Positions 45,727 to 53,907 of a stretch of 64,000 bases of DNA are shown here, piece by piece. How positions within the stretch are numbered: position 1 is the stretch's first letter; each line of letters starts with the position of its first letter. The DNA lies in contig NZ_OBDY01000001.1 of the NCBI RefSeq assembly GCF_900215205.1, positions 492,786 to 556,785 of the forward strand, written 5' to 3'. The translations under genes were made by a program, and so were the position numbers. Source of the DNA: Paractinoplanes atraurantiacus (lineage in GTDB: Bacteria > Actinomycetota > Actinomycetes > Mycobacteriales > Micromonosporaceae). The notes beneath the pieces are model-generated. The model was not told where the DNA came from. It saw nothing but the letters and a program-made list of their open reading frames with translations, and searched no databases.

Positions 45727-45922
45727 GCCGACCCCGCGTCTGCCGGGGCCCTCTTGCCCTTGCCGTGCGCTGCTGCCGCGCTTCTTCCCGGCTTTCCCTT
45801 GCTTGCCCGCCGCTTCTCTTTCTCTTCCGCTCCCTTGAGCGGGTCCCTTCCCATCCCCTTCCTCACTCCTGCGCGCGTCGAGGACCTGGGGCGCGGGGTG
45901 GGGCCGGGGATGTGGTTGTCGG

Positions 45923-46780
45923 TCAGGCGGTGGCTGGTCGGGCTCGGGCCAGGGCGGCTTGGCGCATGGAGCTGTCGCGGTAGCGGCGGGGCAGGGTGGA
46001 CAGGATCGTGGCCAGGAGCAGGCGCAGGCCGCGGATCGAGAGGTCGGCCGTCACGTCGGTGGTGGGCCAGCCCAGGCCGCCGTAAAGGCGGCGGGCCCAC
46101 GGCGGGAGCAGGGCCACGGCGGTGCCGGCTATGCCCAGGTAGGCCCAGCGGGTGGGGCCCAGGGTGAGGCCCAGGCGGAAAGCGCGGGGGCCCCAGGTCT
46201 GCGGGACCGGCGGGACGGTCAGGAAGAGCGCGGTCTCGGCGGTGTCGCGGGTCATGCCCAGCTCGGGGCGGATCTCTTCGTAGTACGCGGCCACCTCGGC
46301 GGCGGTCGACGGCACGGTGGCCGGGTCGAGGCCGACCAGCTCGGCCGCCTGGAGCTGCTCGGTGTAGTAGCGGTCGATCTCGTCGGGCGTCAGCCGCAGG
46401 CCGGCCCGGGTGGCGGTGGTCAGGAACGACTCGACCTCGGTGACGTGCACCCAGCGGAGCAGGTCGGGCTCGTCGACGCGGAACGTCTCGCCGGTGCGCG
46501 GGTCGACGGCCGTCATCTTGGAGTGCAGGCGGCGCAGGCGGCTGGAGGCCCGCTCGACCTCGTCGGTGCTGCCGTAGATCACGGTGGCGACGTAGGCCGA
46601 GGTGCGGGTCAGGCGGCCCCACGGGTCGGCGCGGTAGCCCGAGTTCTGGGCGACACCGGCCACGGCCCGCGGATGCAGGGCCTGCAGATAGAGAGAGCGG
46701 AGTCCGCCGAGCATCAGAATCGGTTCGCGGTGCAGCTTCCAGGTGACCGAATCCGGTCCGAACAGCCCGACGTCGCTCAT
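45923..46780 (-). CDS. MpaB-family oxygenase-like protein (DUF2236)
   Basis: The 285-residue protein has the MpaB/latex-clearing-like pattern: SVTWKLHREPILMLGGLRSLYLQALHP (in parts), a conserved LLRWVHVTEVESFL and YYEEIRPELGMT. Members bind haem or iron through His residues in these segments; candidates here are the His in KLHRE and the His in RWVHVTE. The physiological reaction is unknown. Confidence 0.88.
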   Translation of the reverse strand: MSDVGLFGPDSVTWKLHREPILMLGGLRSLYLQALHPRAVAGVAQNSGYRADPWGRLTRTSAYVATVIYGSTDEVERASSRLRRLHSKMTAVDPRTGETFRVDEPDLLRWVHVTEVESFLTTATRAGLRLTPDEIDRYYTEQLQAAELVGLDPATVPSTAAEVAAYYEEIRPELGMTRDTAETALFLTVPPVPQTWGPRAFRLGLTLGPTRWAYLGIAGTAVALLPPWARRLYGGLGWPTTDVTADLSIRGLRLLLATILSTLPRRYRDSSMRQAALARARPATA

Positions 46781-46836
46781 GCCATCCAGGGTGCCACGCA
46801 GACCGCCAGAAGTTGAACCCGTTCAGATACCGGAAT

Positions 46837-47265
46837 TCACGCCTCGGCGTCGCGGCGCTTCTGACAGGCCGGGCAGAGCCCCCAGAACGTCACCTCGGCC
46901 TCGTCGAGCTGGAAGCCGTGACTGGTGGCGGGCGTGAGGCAGGGCCGCTCGTCGACCACGCAGTCGACGTCGGCGATCTCGCCGCAGCCCCGGCAGACGA
47001 TGTGGTGGTGGTTGTCGCCGACCCGGGCCTCATAGCGGGCCGGGCTGCCGGCCGGTTCCAGCCGCCGGGCCAGGCCGGCCCGGGAGAGGGCGCCGAGCAC
47101 GTCGTAGATCGCCTGGGTCGACACGGAGTCGAGGCGTACCCGGGCCCGTTTGGCGATCTCCTCGACCTCGAGATGGCCGCCGCCGGTGAGGATGTCCAGC
47201 ACGGCGAGGCGTGGCTTGGTGACACGCAACCCGTGGTCACGTAGCAGGTCTTCACCGTTCGGCAT
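46837..47265 (-). CDS. Fur-family metal- or peroxide-responsive repressor
   Basis: The 142-residue protein has a winged helix (about 10-80; DHGLRVTKPRLAVLDIL, VSTQAIYDVLGAL) and a dimerisation/metal domain with NHHHIVCRGCGEIADVDC. Two Cys pairs (CRGC and CPAC) form a structural zinc site. It resembles actinobacterial FurA/CatR peroxide sensors, which usually lie next to a catalase-peroxidase gene; none is here. An inverted repeat GGTTG-aatccc-CAACC lies at 47287-47302, just upstream, and could be its operator. Confidence 0.92.
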   Translation of the reverse strand: MPNGEDLLRDHGLRVTKPRLAVLDILTGGGHLEVEEIAKRARVRLDSVSTQAIYDVLGALSRAGLARRLEPAGSPARYEARVGDNHHHIVCRGCGEIADVDCVVDERPCLTPATSHGFQLDEAEVTFWGLCPACQKRRDAEA

Positions 47266-47428
47266 CGGTCAATGACAGCACGGATCGGTTGAATCCCCAA
47301 CCATTGTGCGCGGGAATACCTGCGCCGAGGTGAACCGGGAACCGACGATGGGCGTAAGCGGACACGAGAACATTTGCGGCGTCAGGTACTTCTAAGCTGA
47401 CGGCCGACCGGTTCGATGAGGAGGCTTC

Positions 47429-47902
47429 GTGTTCGACCAGATCAACGGCCTGCCGGTGCATGCGCTGGTGCTGCATGCCGCGGTGGTGTTCGTTCCGCTG
47501 CTGGCCCTCGCGGCCATCGTTTACGCGCTGGTGCCACGGTGGCGTCCCAAGCTGGGCTGGGCGGTGGCGTTGCTGGCCGTGGCCGCGCCGGTGTCGACGT
47601 TCGTGGCGAAGGAGTCGGGGGAGGAGCTCTACAACCGTCTGGTCGGGCAGGGCCTGAAGGGCACCGGCAAGGTGATCCTTGACGACCACATGAGCTACGG
47701 AACGCGTACGTTCTGGTTCGCGCTGGCTTTGGGCGTCGCCAGCCTCGTGCTGGTCGCTCTCACCTGGCGCCGCACCGGCCGTCTCCCCCTGATCGGCGAG
47801 GTCGCAGGCGCGATCGTGGTGGTTGTTCTGGCCGTGCTATCCGGCTACTACGTCTACAAAACGGGCGACTCGGGCGCCACCGCCGTGTGGGGCACCTACT
47901 AG
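47429..47902 (+). CDS. DUF2231 membrane protein
   Basis: The 157-residue protein has four membrane segments and the DUF2231 N-terminal motif GLPVHALVLHAAVVFVPLLA, whose two His residues may bind haem or metal. GTG 47429 has GAGGAGG 4 bases upstream. It is divergent from the Fur-type regulator across a 163-base gap, so co-regulation is plausible but not shown. Confidence 0.9.
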   Translation: MFDQINGLPVHALVLHAAVVFVPLLALAAIVYALVPRWRPKLGWAVALLAVAAPVSTFVAKESGEELYNRLVGQGLKGTGKVILDDHMSYGTRTFWFALALGVASLVLVALTWRRTGRLPLIGEVAGAIVVVVLAVLSGYYVYKTGDSGATAVWGTY

Positions 47903-47921
47903 CCCTCACAGCGACCAGCAG

Positions 47922-47956
47922 CGCCGGCGCGGCGGCTCGGAGCCACCACGCCGGCG
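47922..47956 (+). terminator. Nested hairpin after the DUF2231 gene
   Basis: CGCCGGCG arms at 47922-47929 and 47949-47956 enclose an inner GGCTC-g-GAGCC stem; TTTG follows. It lies 19 bases after the stop. Confidence 0.5.
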
Positions 47957-48034
47957 TTTGCTGTTCGCAGCCGGCCCCGCACAGCCGGGGGTGGCGTTGC
48001 CTACTTCCGGCCCCGAACAGCCGGCGGGCCGGGG

Positions 48035-48367
48035 TCAGAAGATGGCTCGGGCGCAGAGCAGGCACATGAGGATGAGAGCGATGGCGCCCGCGACCAGGCC
48101 GACGCCGTAGGTCACCGTGCGGGCCGAGCCCTCGGACTCGTCGAGGGCGTCCATGTCCTGCCCCGGCATGCTGCGCGGAGGCGGCGGCTGGGAGATCGTG
48201 GGCGGCCGCCAGTGCGGCGACGGCGGGGTGGGTCGCGGTGGGCCCGGATAGGCCGCCTCCGGCTTCGGGGCAGGCCCGGAGGGTTCAGGGCCCGGGCCGG
48301 GCACGGGAGAGTCAGGATCCGGTCGCTGCCAGTAAGAGTCGTCCGGGACGCCGGTGGGGCTGCTCAC
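48035..48367 (-). CDS. Small Pro-rich protein with C-terminal membrane segment
   Basis: The 110-residue protein has a long Pro-rich cytoplasmic region (PVPGPGPEPSGPAPKPEAAY-like) and a single C-terminal membrane segment (TYGVGLVAGAIALILMCLLC). I recognise no family. GTG 48367 lies 8 bases after a TACCGT hexamer on the minus strand, so a leaderless start is likely; the in-frame frame continues upstream to 48439 over the divergent small gene, which is rejected. Confidence 0.65.
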   Translation of the reverse strand: MSSPTGVPDDSYWQRPDPDSPVPGPGPEPSGPAPKPEAAYPGPPRPTPPSPHWRPPTISQPPPPRSMPGQDMDALDESEGSARTVTYGVGLVAGAIALILMCLLCARAIF

Positions 48368-48418
48368 GTTCACCGACGGTACAGCCGAAGGGGGAAGACT
48401 TCCGCAACGGCGCGGGCC

Positions 48419-48424
48419 TACCCT
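48419..48424 (+). promoter_or_regulatory. -10 hexamer TACCCT upstream of the small acidic gene
   Basis: TACCCT lies 7 bases before GTG 48432 with no ribosome binding site. Confidence 0.45.
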
Positions 48425-48431
48425 CTTAGAC

Positions 48432-48608
48432 GTGGACATCCTGGATGAGCCCGAGCGCGACTTGGACGGCGAACGCGAGGTCGACTTCGAGTCCGAGGAG
48501 GCACCCGTCCTCCCCGATCAGACCCGCGACGACACCGAGCGCGGCTGGGGCGAACGCTCCTCCGACAACGATGAGCGCCTGCTCGAGGACCGCCCGCCCC
48601 ACTGGTGA
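48432..48608 (+). CDS. Small acidic protein
   Basis: The 58-residue protein begins MDILDEPERDLDGEREVDFE and is very acidic throughout, ending LLEDRPPHW. Such short, acidic, conserved proteins are frequent in Micromonosporaceae; no function can be given. The call rests on the leaderless-type promoter, good codon bias and the position between divergent and convergent neighbours. Confidence 0.65.
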   Translation: MDILDEPERDLDGEREVDFESEEAPVLPDQTRDDTERGWGERSSDNDERLLEDRPPHW

Positions 48609-48626
48609 CCGCGCGCACGAGGCCGG

Positions 48627-49328
48627 TCAGCCGGGGCGGATGAGGATGGCGAAGCCGTGGTCGGACGTGACCACGGCTCGTTCGGCCTCGGCCGGTGGCA
48701 GGGCCAGCAGCAGGCCGCCCGTGGTGGGGTCCGACGCGCCGGTGACCGTCAGGACCAGCGCGGCGGCGGCTACGGGAGTGGTCGCGCCCTTGTCGTCGAG
48801 GCGCAGAAGGTCCACCCGGTTGCCGGGCTTGACCAGCGACAGCGCCGTGGGGTCGGCCAGCCGGATGGGAACGCCGACTGTCCCCGAGGGCACGGCGGCA
48901 CGGCCGGCCCCGCCGGGACCTGATGCAGGCAGCGCCGCGGCTGAGTCTCCTGACGGCGCGGCGGCTGAGTCTCCTGGCGCGGCGGCTGGGTCTCCTGGTG
49001 GCGCGGCTGGGTCTCCACGTGGAGCGGCGGTCGAGGAGCTCGGCGGGGCGGCGCCTGAGTCCGATGGGGCGCCGGGTGAGTGGGTGTTGTGACCGGACGG
49101 CAGCGTGAGCACTGTGCCGGTGGGTGGGTCGCATCCCGGTGGGGGTGACCACGACACCAGGGCGGCGAGGGTCAGCAGGGCCGCGACTGCCGCGAGGCGT
49201 AGCAGCGTGCCGCGGGCCGGCCGGCGCCGTCGCACGGGATCGAGGCGCCCTTCGCCGCTGTCGCGGCTTGCGTTCCCGTGCGGCTGGGGAATGGCCCGCC
49301 CGAGCCGGGACTTGCTCGGTCCGGCCAT
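48627..49328 (-). CDS. CpaB/RcpC-like (SAF-type) membrane-anchored protein
   Basis: The 233-residue protein has a basic N-terminus, one membrane segment (LLRLAAVAALLTLAALVSW), a low-complexity Ala/Pro/Gly/Asp linker with repeated APxGDxA units, and a C-terminal domain with VGVPIRLADPTALSLVKPGNRVDLL, which resembles the RcpC/CpaB domain of Flp pilus assembly proteins. No other pilus genes are present. The family is common as an orphan in Actinobacteria near the fmdB and 5-formyl-THF cyclo-ligase genes, as here. AGGACG lies just before ATG 49328, and a GGGAGGGGA further upstream. Confidence 0.78.
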   Translation of the reverse strand: MAGPSKSRLGRAIPQPHGNASRDSGEGRLDPVRRRRPARGTLLRLAAVAALLTLAALVSWSPPPGCDPPTGTVLTLPSGHNTHSPGAPSDSGAAPPSSSTAAPRGDPAAPPGDPAAAPGDSAAAPSGDSAAALPASGPGGAGRAAVPSGTVGVPIRLADPTALSLVKPGNRVDLLRLDDKGATTPVAAAALVLTVTGASDPTTGGLLLALPPAEAERAVVTSDHGFAILIRPG

Positions 49329-49416
49329 CGTCCTGTCCCCTCCCGCTCGCCCTGGCGTCGTGGTCTCGGCGCCGGCACGGACGTTAGGCGGAAAGGAAGA
49401 TCGCCCGCTCCGAGCC

Positions 49417-49442
49417 TGTGGACAACGCGGGATTGTGGATAA
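49417..49442 (-). promoter_or_regulatory. Pair of DnaA-box-like 9-mers
   Basis: TGTGGACAA (49417-49425) and TGTGGATAA (49434-49442) are the complements of TTGTCCACA and TTATCCACA, 17 bases apart in the same orientation, upstream of the CpaB-like gene. Confidence 0.5.
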
Positions 49443-49572
49443 CCGGCCCGGTCACAGGTGACTTTGGTAGGCCTCGGCGCGCAAGGAAAGGCGCGGCAGA
49501 GCGGCGGCGCGGAGAGAAAGTTGCCGCCTGAAGGAAGGGCACTGCCTGAAGGAAGGGCGCGGCCTGGAGGAG

Positions 49573-49720
49573 TGGCGCTGGCTCAGGAAGCGGCGGTGGC
49601 TCAGGGAGTGGCGCTGGCTCAGGAAGCGGCGGTGGCTCAGGAAGCGGCGGTGGCTCAGGGAGTGGCGCTGGCTCAGGGAGTGGCGCTGGCTCAGAGAGCG
49701 GCGCTGCCTCAAGGAAGGGC
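49573..49720. repeat. 18-bp tandem repeat array
   Basis: About eight 18-base units alternate between GTGGCTCAGGAAGCGGCG-like and CTGGCTCAGGGAGTGGCG-like forms. The strict multiple-of-three period would encode six-residue units (ALAQEA, AVAQGV) on the plus strand. Confidence 0.88.
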
Positions 49721-49879
49721 GCTCCCCGAAGGAAGGGGAAGGCTGCCAGAAAGGCGTTGGGTGGGCCGCGCGAAGGCGTCGGCGCGAGGGCGCCAGAAGG
49801 CGCTGGCGAGGCTGTGCGGCGCGGTTGAGGGTGCGCGAAGATCGCGCCAGGGGGACCGGCGCGATCTTGGGCGTTGCTT

Positions 49880-50254
49880 CTAGGAGGCGGCGGGGGCCTT
49901 TGTGGTCGACGAGGACGCGCCGCTGCTCGACGAAGAGGACGACGAAGACGACGCGGAGGTCGACGACGTCGAGGAGGAGCTGGAGGACGAGTCGCTCGAC
50001 GAGCTCGAGGTCGACGAGTCGGACTTCTTGGTGGCGTCGCCGTTTGTCGACGCGGACTTCTCGGCGCTCACGTTGCCGGAGCGGGAGTCGTTGCGGTAGA
50101 AGCCCGAACCCTTGAAGACGATGCCGACCGAGTTGAAGACCTTGCGGAGCTTGCCGTCACAGTTCGGGCACTCGGTCAAAGCCGGGTCGGAGAACGACTG
50201 CACGGCCTCGAGCTGGTGGCCGCATTCGGTGCAGGCGTACTGGTAGGTAGGCAC
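49880..50254 (-). CDS. FmdB-family zinc ribbon protein with Ser-rich tail
   Basis: The 124-residue protein begins MPTYQYACTECGHQLEAVQ and has the second CxxC in TECPNCDGKL, so the four-Cys zinc ribbon is intact. KVFNSVGIVFKGSGFYRND is the conserved FmdB tail. Residues about 70-115 are almost entirely Ser/Thr with a few Asp and Ala. This position, next to 5-formyl-THF cyclo-ligase, is typical in Actinobacteria. GTG 50254 follows GGAGGA by 3-4 bases. Confidence 0.93.
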   Translation of the reverse strand: MPTYQYACTECGHQLEAVQSFSDPALTECPNCDGKLRKVFNSVGIVFKGSGFYRNDSRSGNVSAEKSASTNGDATKKSDSSTSSSSSDSSSSSSSTSSTSASSSSSSSSSSGASSSTTKAPAAS

Positions 50255-50364
50255 GGCTCCTCCGGATCTTTCGGCTGTTGGCACTCGCCAACTCCGAGTG
50301 CCAATGTTGCGCCATCGGAGGTCATTTCGTCCACTCGAACGGCGGGTTGAGCGTTGGGCGGACG

Positions 50365-50949
50365 TCACTTCCGGGTCAGGAATAGACCGCCGTGCGGGGT
50401 GATGACCCCGTGCACCGGCCGGTCGTGCGGCTCGGCCGGCACCTCCTCCAGCAGCTCACCGTCGTGCAGCAGGGCCACCACCAGCTGCCCTTCCGAGAGG
50501 CGGGCCAGGGCTCGGTCGTACGATCCCCCGCCGCGTCCCAGGCGCAGACCTCGGCGATCCACCGCGAGCGCGGGCACCAGCACCAGGTCGGCGAGAAGGA
50601 TGCCTTCCACGCCCAGCCGCGGGCCACTCGGAGAGAAGAGGCCGCGCGGCCCACGTTCGAGTGAGCCCGAATACTCAGCCCAGTCCAGGTCGCCGGAGGG
50701 CAGGAGCACCGGGAGCAGGACGCGCGCGTGAGCGGCCAGCGACGGGACCAGGTCCGGTCCGCCGGGTTCGGTGCCGACCGGAACGTATGCGGCGATGGTG
50801 GACGGGTGCTCAGTCCGTACCAAAGCAAGCACTTGATCTTGAAGGGCGGCATCCGAGGCGGGCGCCTGACGCCGGGCGGTGAGCAGGCGACTGCGGAGTG
50901 CGATCTTGGCGGTGCGAGATCTTTCCGCGTCACCGGTTAAATCGGGCAT
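50365..50949 (-). CDS. 5-formyltetrahydrofolate cyclo-ligase
   Basis: The 194-residue protein has KIALRSRLLTARR at the N-terminus and the nucleotide-binding signature LRLGRGGGSYDRAL. It converts 5-formyl-THF to 5,10-methenyl-THF with ATP, recycling the storage folate. AAGGGGG lies about 7 bases before ATG 50949. It is divergent from the GGDEF protein. Confidence 0.94.
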   Translation of the reverse strand: MPDLTGDAERSRTAKIALRSRLLTARRQAPASDAALQDQVLALVRTEHPSTIAAYVPVGTEPGGPDLVPSLAAHARVLLPVLLPSGDLDWAEYSGSLERGPRGLFSPSGPRLGVEGILLADLVLVPALAVDRRGLRLGRGGGSYDRALARLSEGQLVVALLHDGELLEEVPAEPHDRPVHGVITPHGGLFLTRK

Positions 50950-50962
50950 GCAACACCCCCTT

Positions 50963-50990
50963 TTGAAAAGCGGCAAACGGTGCACACTAT
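50963..50990 (+). promoter_or_regulatory. Probable promoter of the GGDEF gene
   Basis: TTGAAA (50963-50968) and CACTAT (50985-50990) are separated by 16 bases, giving a leader of about 34 bases to GTG 51031, which has GGGAGG 4 bases upstream. Confidence 0.55.
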
Positions 50991-51030
50991 GTCAGCATCG
51001 CTCCAAAGAGGGCCACTCCCGGGAGGATGC

Positions 51031-52944
51031 GTGACGCTACGTGGCCGGCTCACCACCGCTTTTCTGGTGGTCGTGCTCGGTCCGGTCCTGCTCGGGTCCA
51101 TCTTCGTCGCCCTGACCGTCACCACGGTGAGCCGGGACCGGACGGCCGAGCGGCTGGACCGTGCCGCGACCGCCGTCCGTACGAGCGTCTCCGCCGCCTG
51201 CCGCCAACTTCAGGCGGTGGCCGACGCCGTGGCGGTGGTGCCCGAAAATGACCGAGCCGCGGTGGCGGGCCAGCTGATCGCGCGCGGCCTGGCCACCGGC
51301 ATCGAGATCGGCGCCACGCAGCGGGAGAGCTGCTCGAACCCGGGCGATGGCCCGTTGACCGCCGCGTCGGTCGTCGGCGGCACGACCATCGCGGCTTCGC
51401 AGGCCGTCGACGGCGCGTTCCTCGCCCGGCTCAGCGTGGCCAGTCGCACCCGAGTGACGCTGACCAGCGGAGACGAGACCGGGCAGACTCTGCGCCTCGC
51501 CCCCGAGCCGGGCCAGCCCCTGCCGCTCACGATCACTGTGCCGACGAACAGGCCGACTCTGCTGTACGCCGTACTCCCGGCCGTCGTATTAGCCGCAGCC
51601 CTCGCCGCCGTGCTGGTCGCGCGCTGGCTCGCCCGCACCACCACCCGGCCGCTCGGCGAACTGGCCTGGGCCGCCGGCCGCGTGGCCGACGGCGACCTCG
51701 ACACCCGCGTGCCGATCCTGCGCCCGGACGAGCTCGGCCGGCTGGCCGCCACCTTCAACCGCATGACTCGGGAGCTCCAGGCCTACGTGCAGGCGCTCAC
51801 CGCCAGCCGGGACCAGCTCCGCGGGCACCTGGCCATCCTCGGCGAGACCCTCTCCAGCACCCACGACCTCCAGCGGATATTGCAGGTCATCCTGCGGACC
51901 GCGCTCGCCGCGACCGGCGCCCGGGCCGGTCTCGTGCTGCTCATCGACCCGGTGAGCGGGCAGCTGGTCGCCCAATGCGGCGTCGGCCTGGCCGGCACCT
52001 GGGACCTGCCCGACGCCGACCTGCCCCAGCAGCGCCTCCCGGTCGGCGAGGGCGTGCTGGGCGGGGTCGCGGCCAGCGGCGAGCCGCGCCGCGGACAGGG
52101 CGAGCTGGCCACCGCCGAGCCGCCCTGCCTGAGCTATGTCGCCGTGCCCATCTGCGCGCCGATCGAGGACGGGGACGAACCCGAGACCCTCGGCGTCCTC
52201 GCCCTCTACGACCGGGTCGGCGGTGACTCCTTCGACGACGCCGACCTGAGCACGCTGCGGACCTTCGCCGGGCAGGCCGGCGTGGCCGTGCACAACGTGC
52301 GGATGCACGAGGAGGCGCAGCGGCTCTCGCTGACCGACCCGCTCACCGGCCTCTGGAATTACCGTTACCTGCGTGAGTCGTTGCGCCGGGAGGTGGAGAG
52401 GGCGAGCCGGTTCGGGCGGATGCTCGCGGTGCTCGTGCTCGACCTCGACCACTTCAAAGACGTGAACGACACGTACGGGCACGCGGCCGGCGACGCCGTG
52501 CTGGGCGAGTTCGCCCGGCGCATCCGGGTCGGGCTGCGCGAGGTCGACGTGGCGTTCCGGCAGGGCGGGGAGGAGTTCGTGGTGCTGCTGCCGGAGACCG
52601 ACGCGTACGGCGGGGCGATCGTCGCCGAGCGGCTCGGCGCCGCCGTGCGCGACCGGCCCGTGCCGATCGATCCGCTGCGGCCCGACGACCTGCTCATCCC
52701 GGTCACCGTGTCGATCGGGGTGGCCGTCTACCCCGAGCACGGTGCCGGCGCGCAGCAGGTCCTGGCCGCGGCCGACACCGCCCTGTACGCCGCCAAGAGG
52801 GCCGGCCGGGACACATATCGCCTGGCCGAGGCCGCGGATGTGACAAATTCGCAAGTTTCCCCGGCAGTTCATGAAGGAAACTTGGATCCCAAGACGGCCG
52901 TGCCGACCGGGCCACGACCGCCCGGGCAGGCGCGTGGCCGATAG
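51031..52944 (+). CDS. Membrane GGDEF diguanylate cyclase with HAMP and GAF domains
   Basis: The 637-residue protein has a membrane segment at about 8-30, an extracytoplasmic sensor region to about 175, a second membrane segment (LLYAVLPAVVLAAALAAVLV), HAMP (about 200-255), GAF (about 275-425) and GGDEF (about 435-600) domains. The active site reads GGEEF near residue 512. An RxxD inhibitory site (REVD) lies five residues before it, so the enzyme should make c-di-GMP from GTP and be inhibited by product. A short tail follows. GTG 51031 is chosen from the GGGAGG; an open frame continues to 50980. Confidence 0.93.
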   Translation: MTLRGRLTTAFLVVVLGPVLLGSIFVALTVTTVSRDRTAERLDRAATAVRTSVSAACRQLQAVADAVAVVPENDRAAVAGQLIARGLATGIEIGATQRESCSNPGDGPLTAASVVGGTTIAASQAVDGAFLARLSVASRTRVTLTSGDETGQTLRLAPEPGQPLPLTITVPTNRPTLLYAVLPAVVLAAALAAVLVARWLARTTTRPLGELAWAAGRVADGDLDTRVPILRPDELGRLAATFNRMTRELQAYVQALTASRDQLRGHLAILGETLSSTHDLQRILQVILRTALAATGARAGLVLLIDPVSGQLVAQCGVGLAGTWDLPDADLPQQRLPVGEGVLGGVAASGEPRRGQGELATAEPPCLSYVAVPICAPIEDGDEPETLGVLALYDRVGGDSFDDADLSTLRTFAGQAGVAVHNVRMHEEAQRLSLTDPLTGLWNYRYLRESLRREVERASRFGRMLAVLVLDLDHFKDVNDTYGHAAGDAVLGEFARRIRVGLREVDVAFRQGGEEFVVLLPETDAYGGAIVAERLGAAVRDRPVPIDPLRPDDLLIPVTVSIGVAVYPEHGAGAQQVLAAADTALYAAKRAGRDTYRLAEAADVTNSQVSPAVHEGNLDPKTAVPTGPRPPGQARGR

Positions 52945-52947
52945 TCT
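52942..52947 (+). promoter_or_regulatory. -10 hexamer TAGTCT upstream of galU
   Basis: TAGTCT overlaps the stop codon of the GGDEF gene and lies 6 bases before ATG 52954, as in leaderless genes. Confidence 0.5.
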
Positions 52948-52953
52948 CGCTGC

Positions 52954-53907
52954 ATGTCACGGGCTCGATCGACTGAAGGTGCGGTGACCTCGATGACCTC
53001 GAACGCGCAAGCGTCAGGCCGCCGGGCGGTGAAAGCTGTCATCCCCGCGGCCGGACTGGCTACGCGTTTCCTGCCGGCCACCAAGGCCGTGCCCAAGGAG
53101 TTGCTGCCCGTCGTCGACCGGCCCGTCCTTCAGTACATCGTGGAGGAGGCGGCCTCCGCCGGCATCACCGACGTCCTGCTGGTCACCGGCCGCGGCAAGA
53201 CCGCGATGGTCGACCACTTCGACCGCCGGCCCGACATCGAGGCCCGGCTCGAAGAGAAAGGCGACAGTCAAAGGCTTGCGGCCGTACGCCGTACGAGTGA
53301 CCTCGCGGACATCTACACCGTCCGCCAGGGCGAGCCCCTCGGCCTCGGCCACGCGGTCGGCACCGCCGCCTCGCACGTCGGCGACAACGCGTTCGCGGTG
53401 CTGCTCGGCGACGAGTTCGTCGAACAGGACAAGCCGCTCCTGCCCGACATGCTCGACCTGCAGGCCCGCACCGGCGGCATCGTGCTGGCGCTGGGCGAGG
53501 TCAAGCCGTCGGAGACTTCGCGCTACGGCATCGCCTCGGTCGCTTCTTCCGACTTCGGTCAGGATGTGGTCGAGGTGACCGGGCTGGTCGAGAAACCCGC
53601 GCCCGACGAGGCGCCCAGCAACCTGGCCGTCCTCGGCCGCTACGTCCTGCCCGCCTCGATCTTCGAGGCGATCGCCGACACCAAGCCCGGCAGCGGCGGC
53701 GAGATCCAGCTGACCGACGCCATGGCCCAGCTGCTGGCCGACGGCACCCCGGTGCACGCCATCGTCTACCGCGGCCACCGGTACGACACCGGCATGCCGC
53801 TCGGATATCTGCAGACGGTCGTCATGCTGGCGGCCAAGCGCGACGACCTGGGCGAGGAGTTCCGGAGCTGGCTGGCCGAGTTCGTCGCCGGCGGTGCGAG
53901 GGGATGA
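52954..53907 (+). CDS. galU: UTP-glucose-1-phosphate uridylyltransferase
   Basis: The 317-residue protein has the nucleotidyltransferase signature AVIPAAGLATRFLPATKAVPKE, LVTGRGKTAMVDHFD and GEIQLTDAMAQLL. It makes UDP-glucose for cell-wall and trehalose synthesis. It heads a tightly overlapping block: the stop overlaps the start of the moeA/glp gene by 4 bases. An alternative start, ATG 52993, would remove 13 residues. Confidence 0.96.
   Translation: MSRARSTEGAVTSMTSNAQASGRRAVKAVIPAAGLATRFLPATKAVPKELLPVVDRPVLQYIVEEAASAGITDVLLVTGRGKTAMVDHFDRRPDIEARLEEKGDSQRLAAVRRTSDLADIYTVRQGEPLGLGHAVGTAASHVGDNAFAVLLGDEFVEQDKPLLPDMLDLQARTGGIVLALGEVKPSETSRYGIASVASSDFGQDVVEVTGLVEKPAPDEAPSNLAVLGRYVLPASIFEAIADTKPGSGGEIQLTDAMAQLLADGTPVHAIVYRGHRYDTGMPLGYLQTVVMLAAKRDDLGEEFRSWLAEFVAGGARG

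Larger units (their letters stand above)
49329..49879. other. Intergenic region with DnaA-like boxes and an 18-bp repeat array
   Basis: The first 130 bases carry two DnaA-box-like sequences; the remainder is mostly the 18-bp array. A 141-codon open frame on the plus strand (49458-49883) covers the array but has no ribosome binding site, and its product is almost entirely the repeat, so I do not call it a gene. Confidence 0.55.

Noticed and set aside
49573..49720. CRISPR array
   Set aside because: The 18-bp units are directly adjacent with no unique spacers, and there are no cas genes. The RecB/Cas4-like nuclease at 44848 is a stand-alone family.
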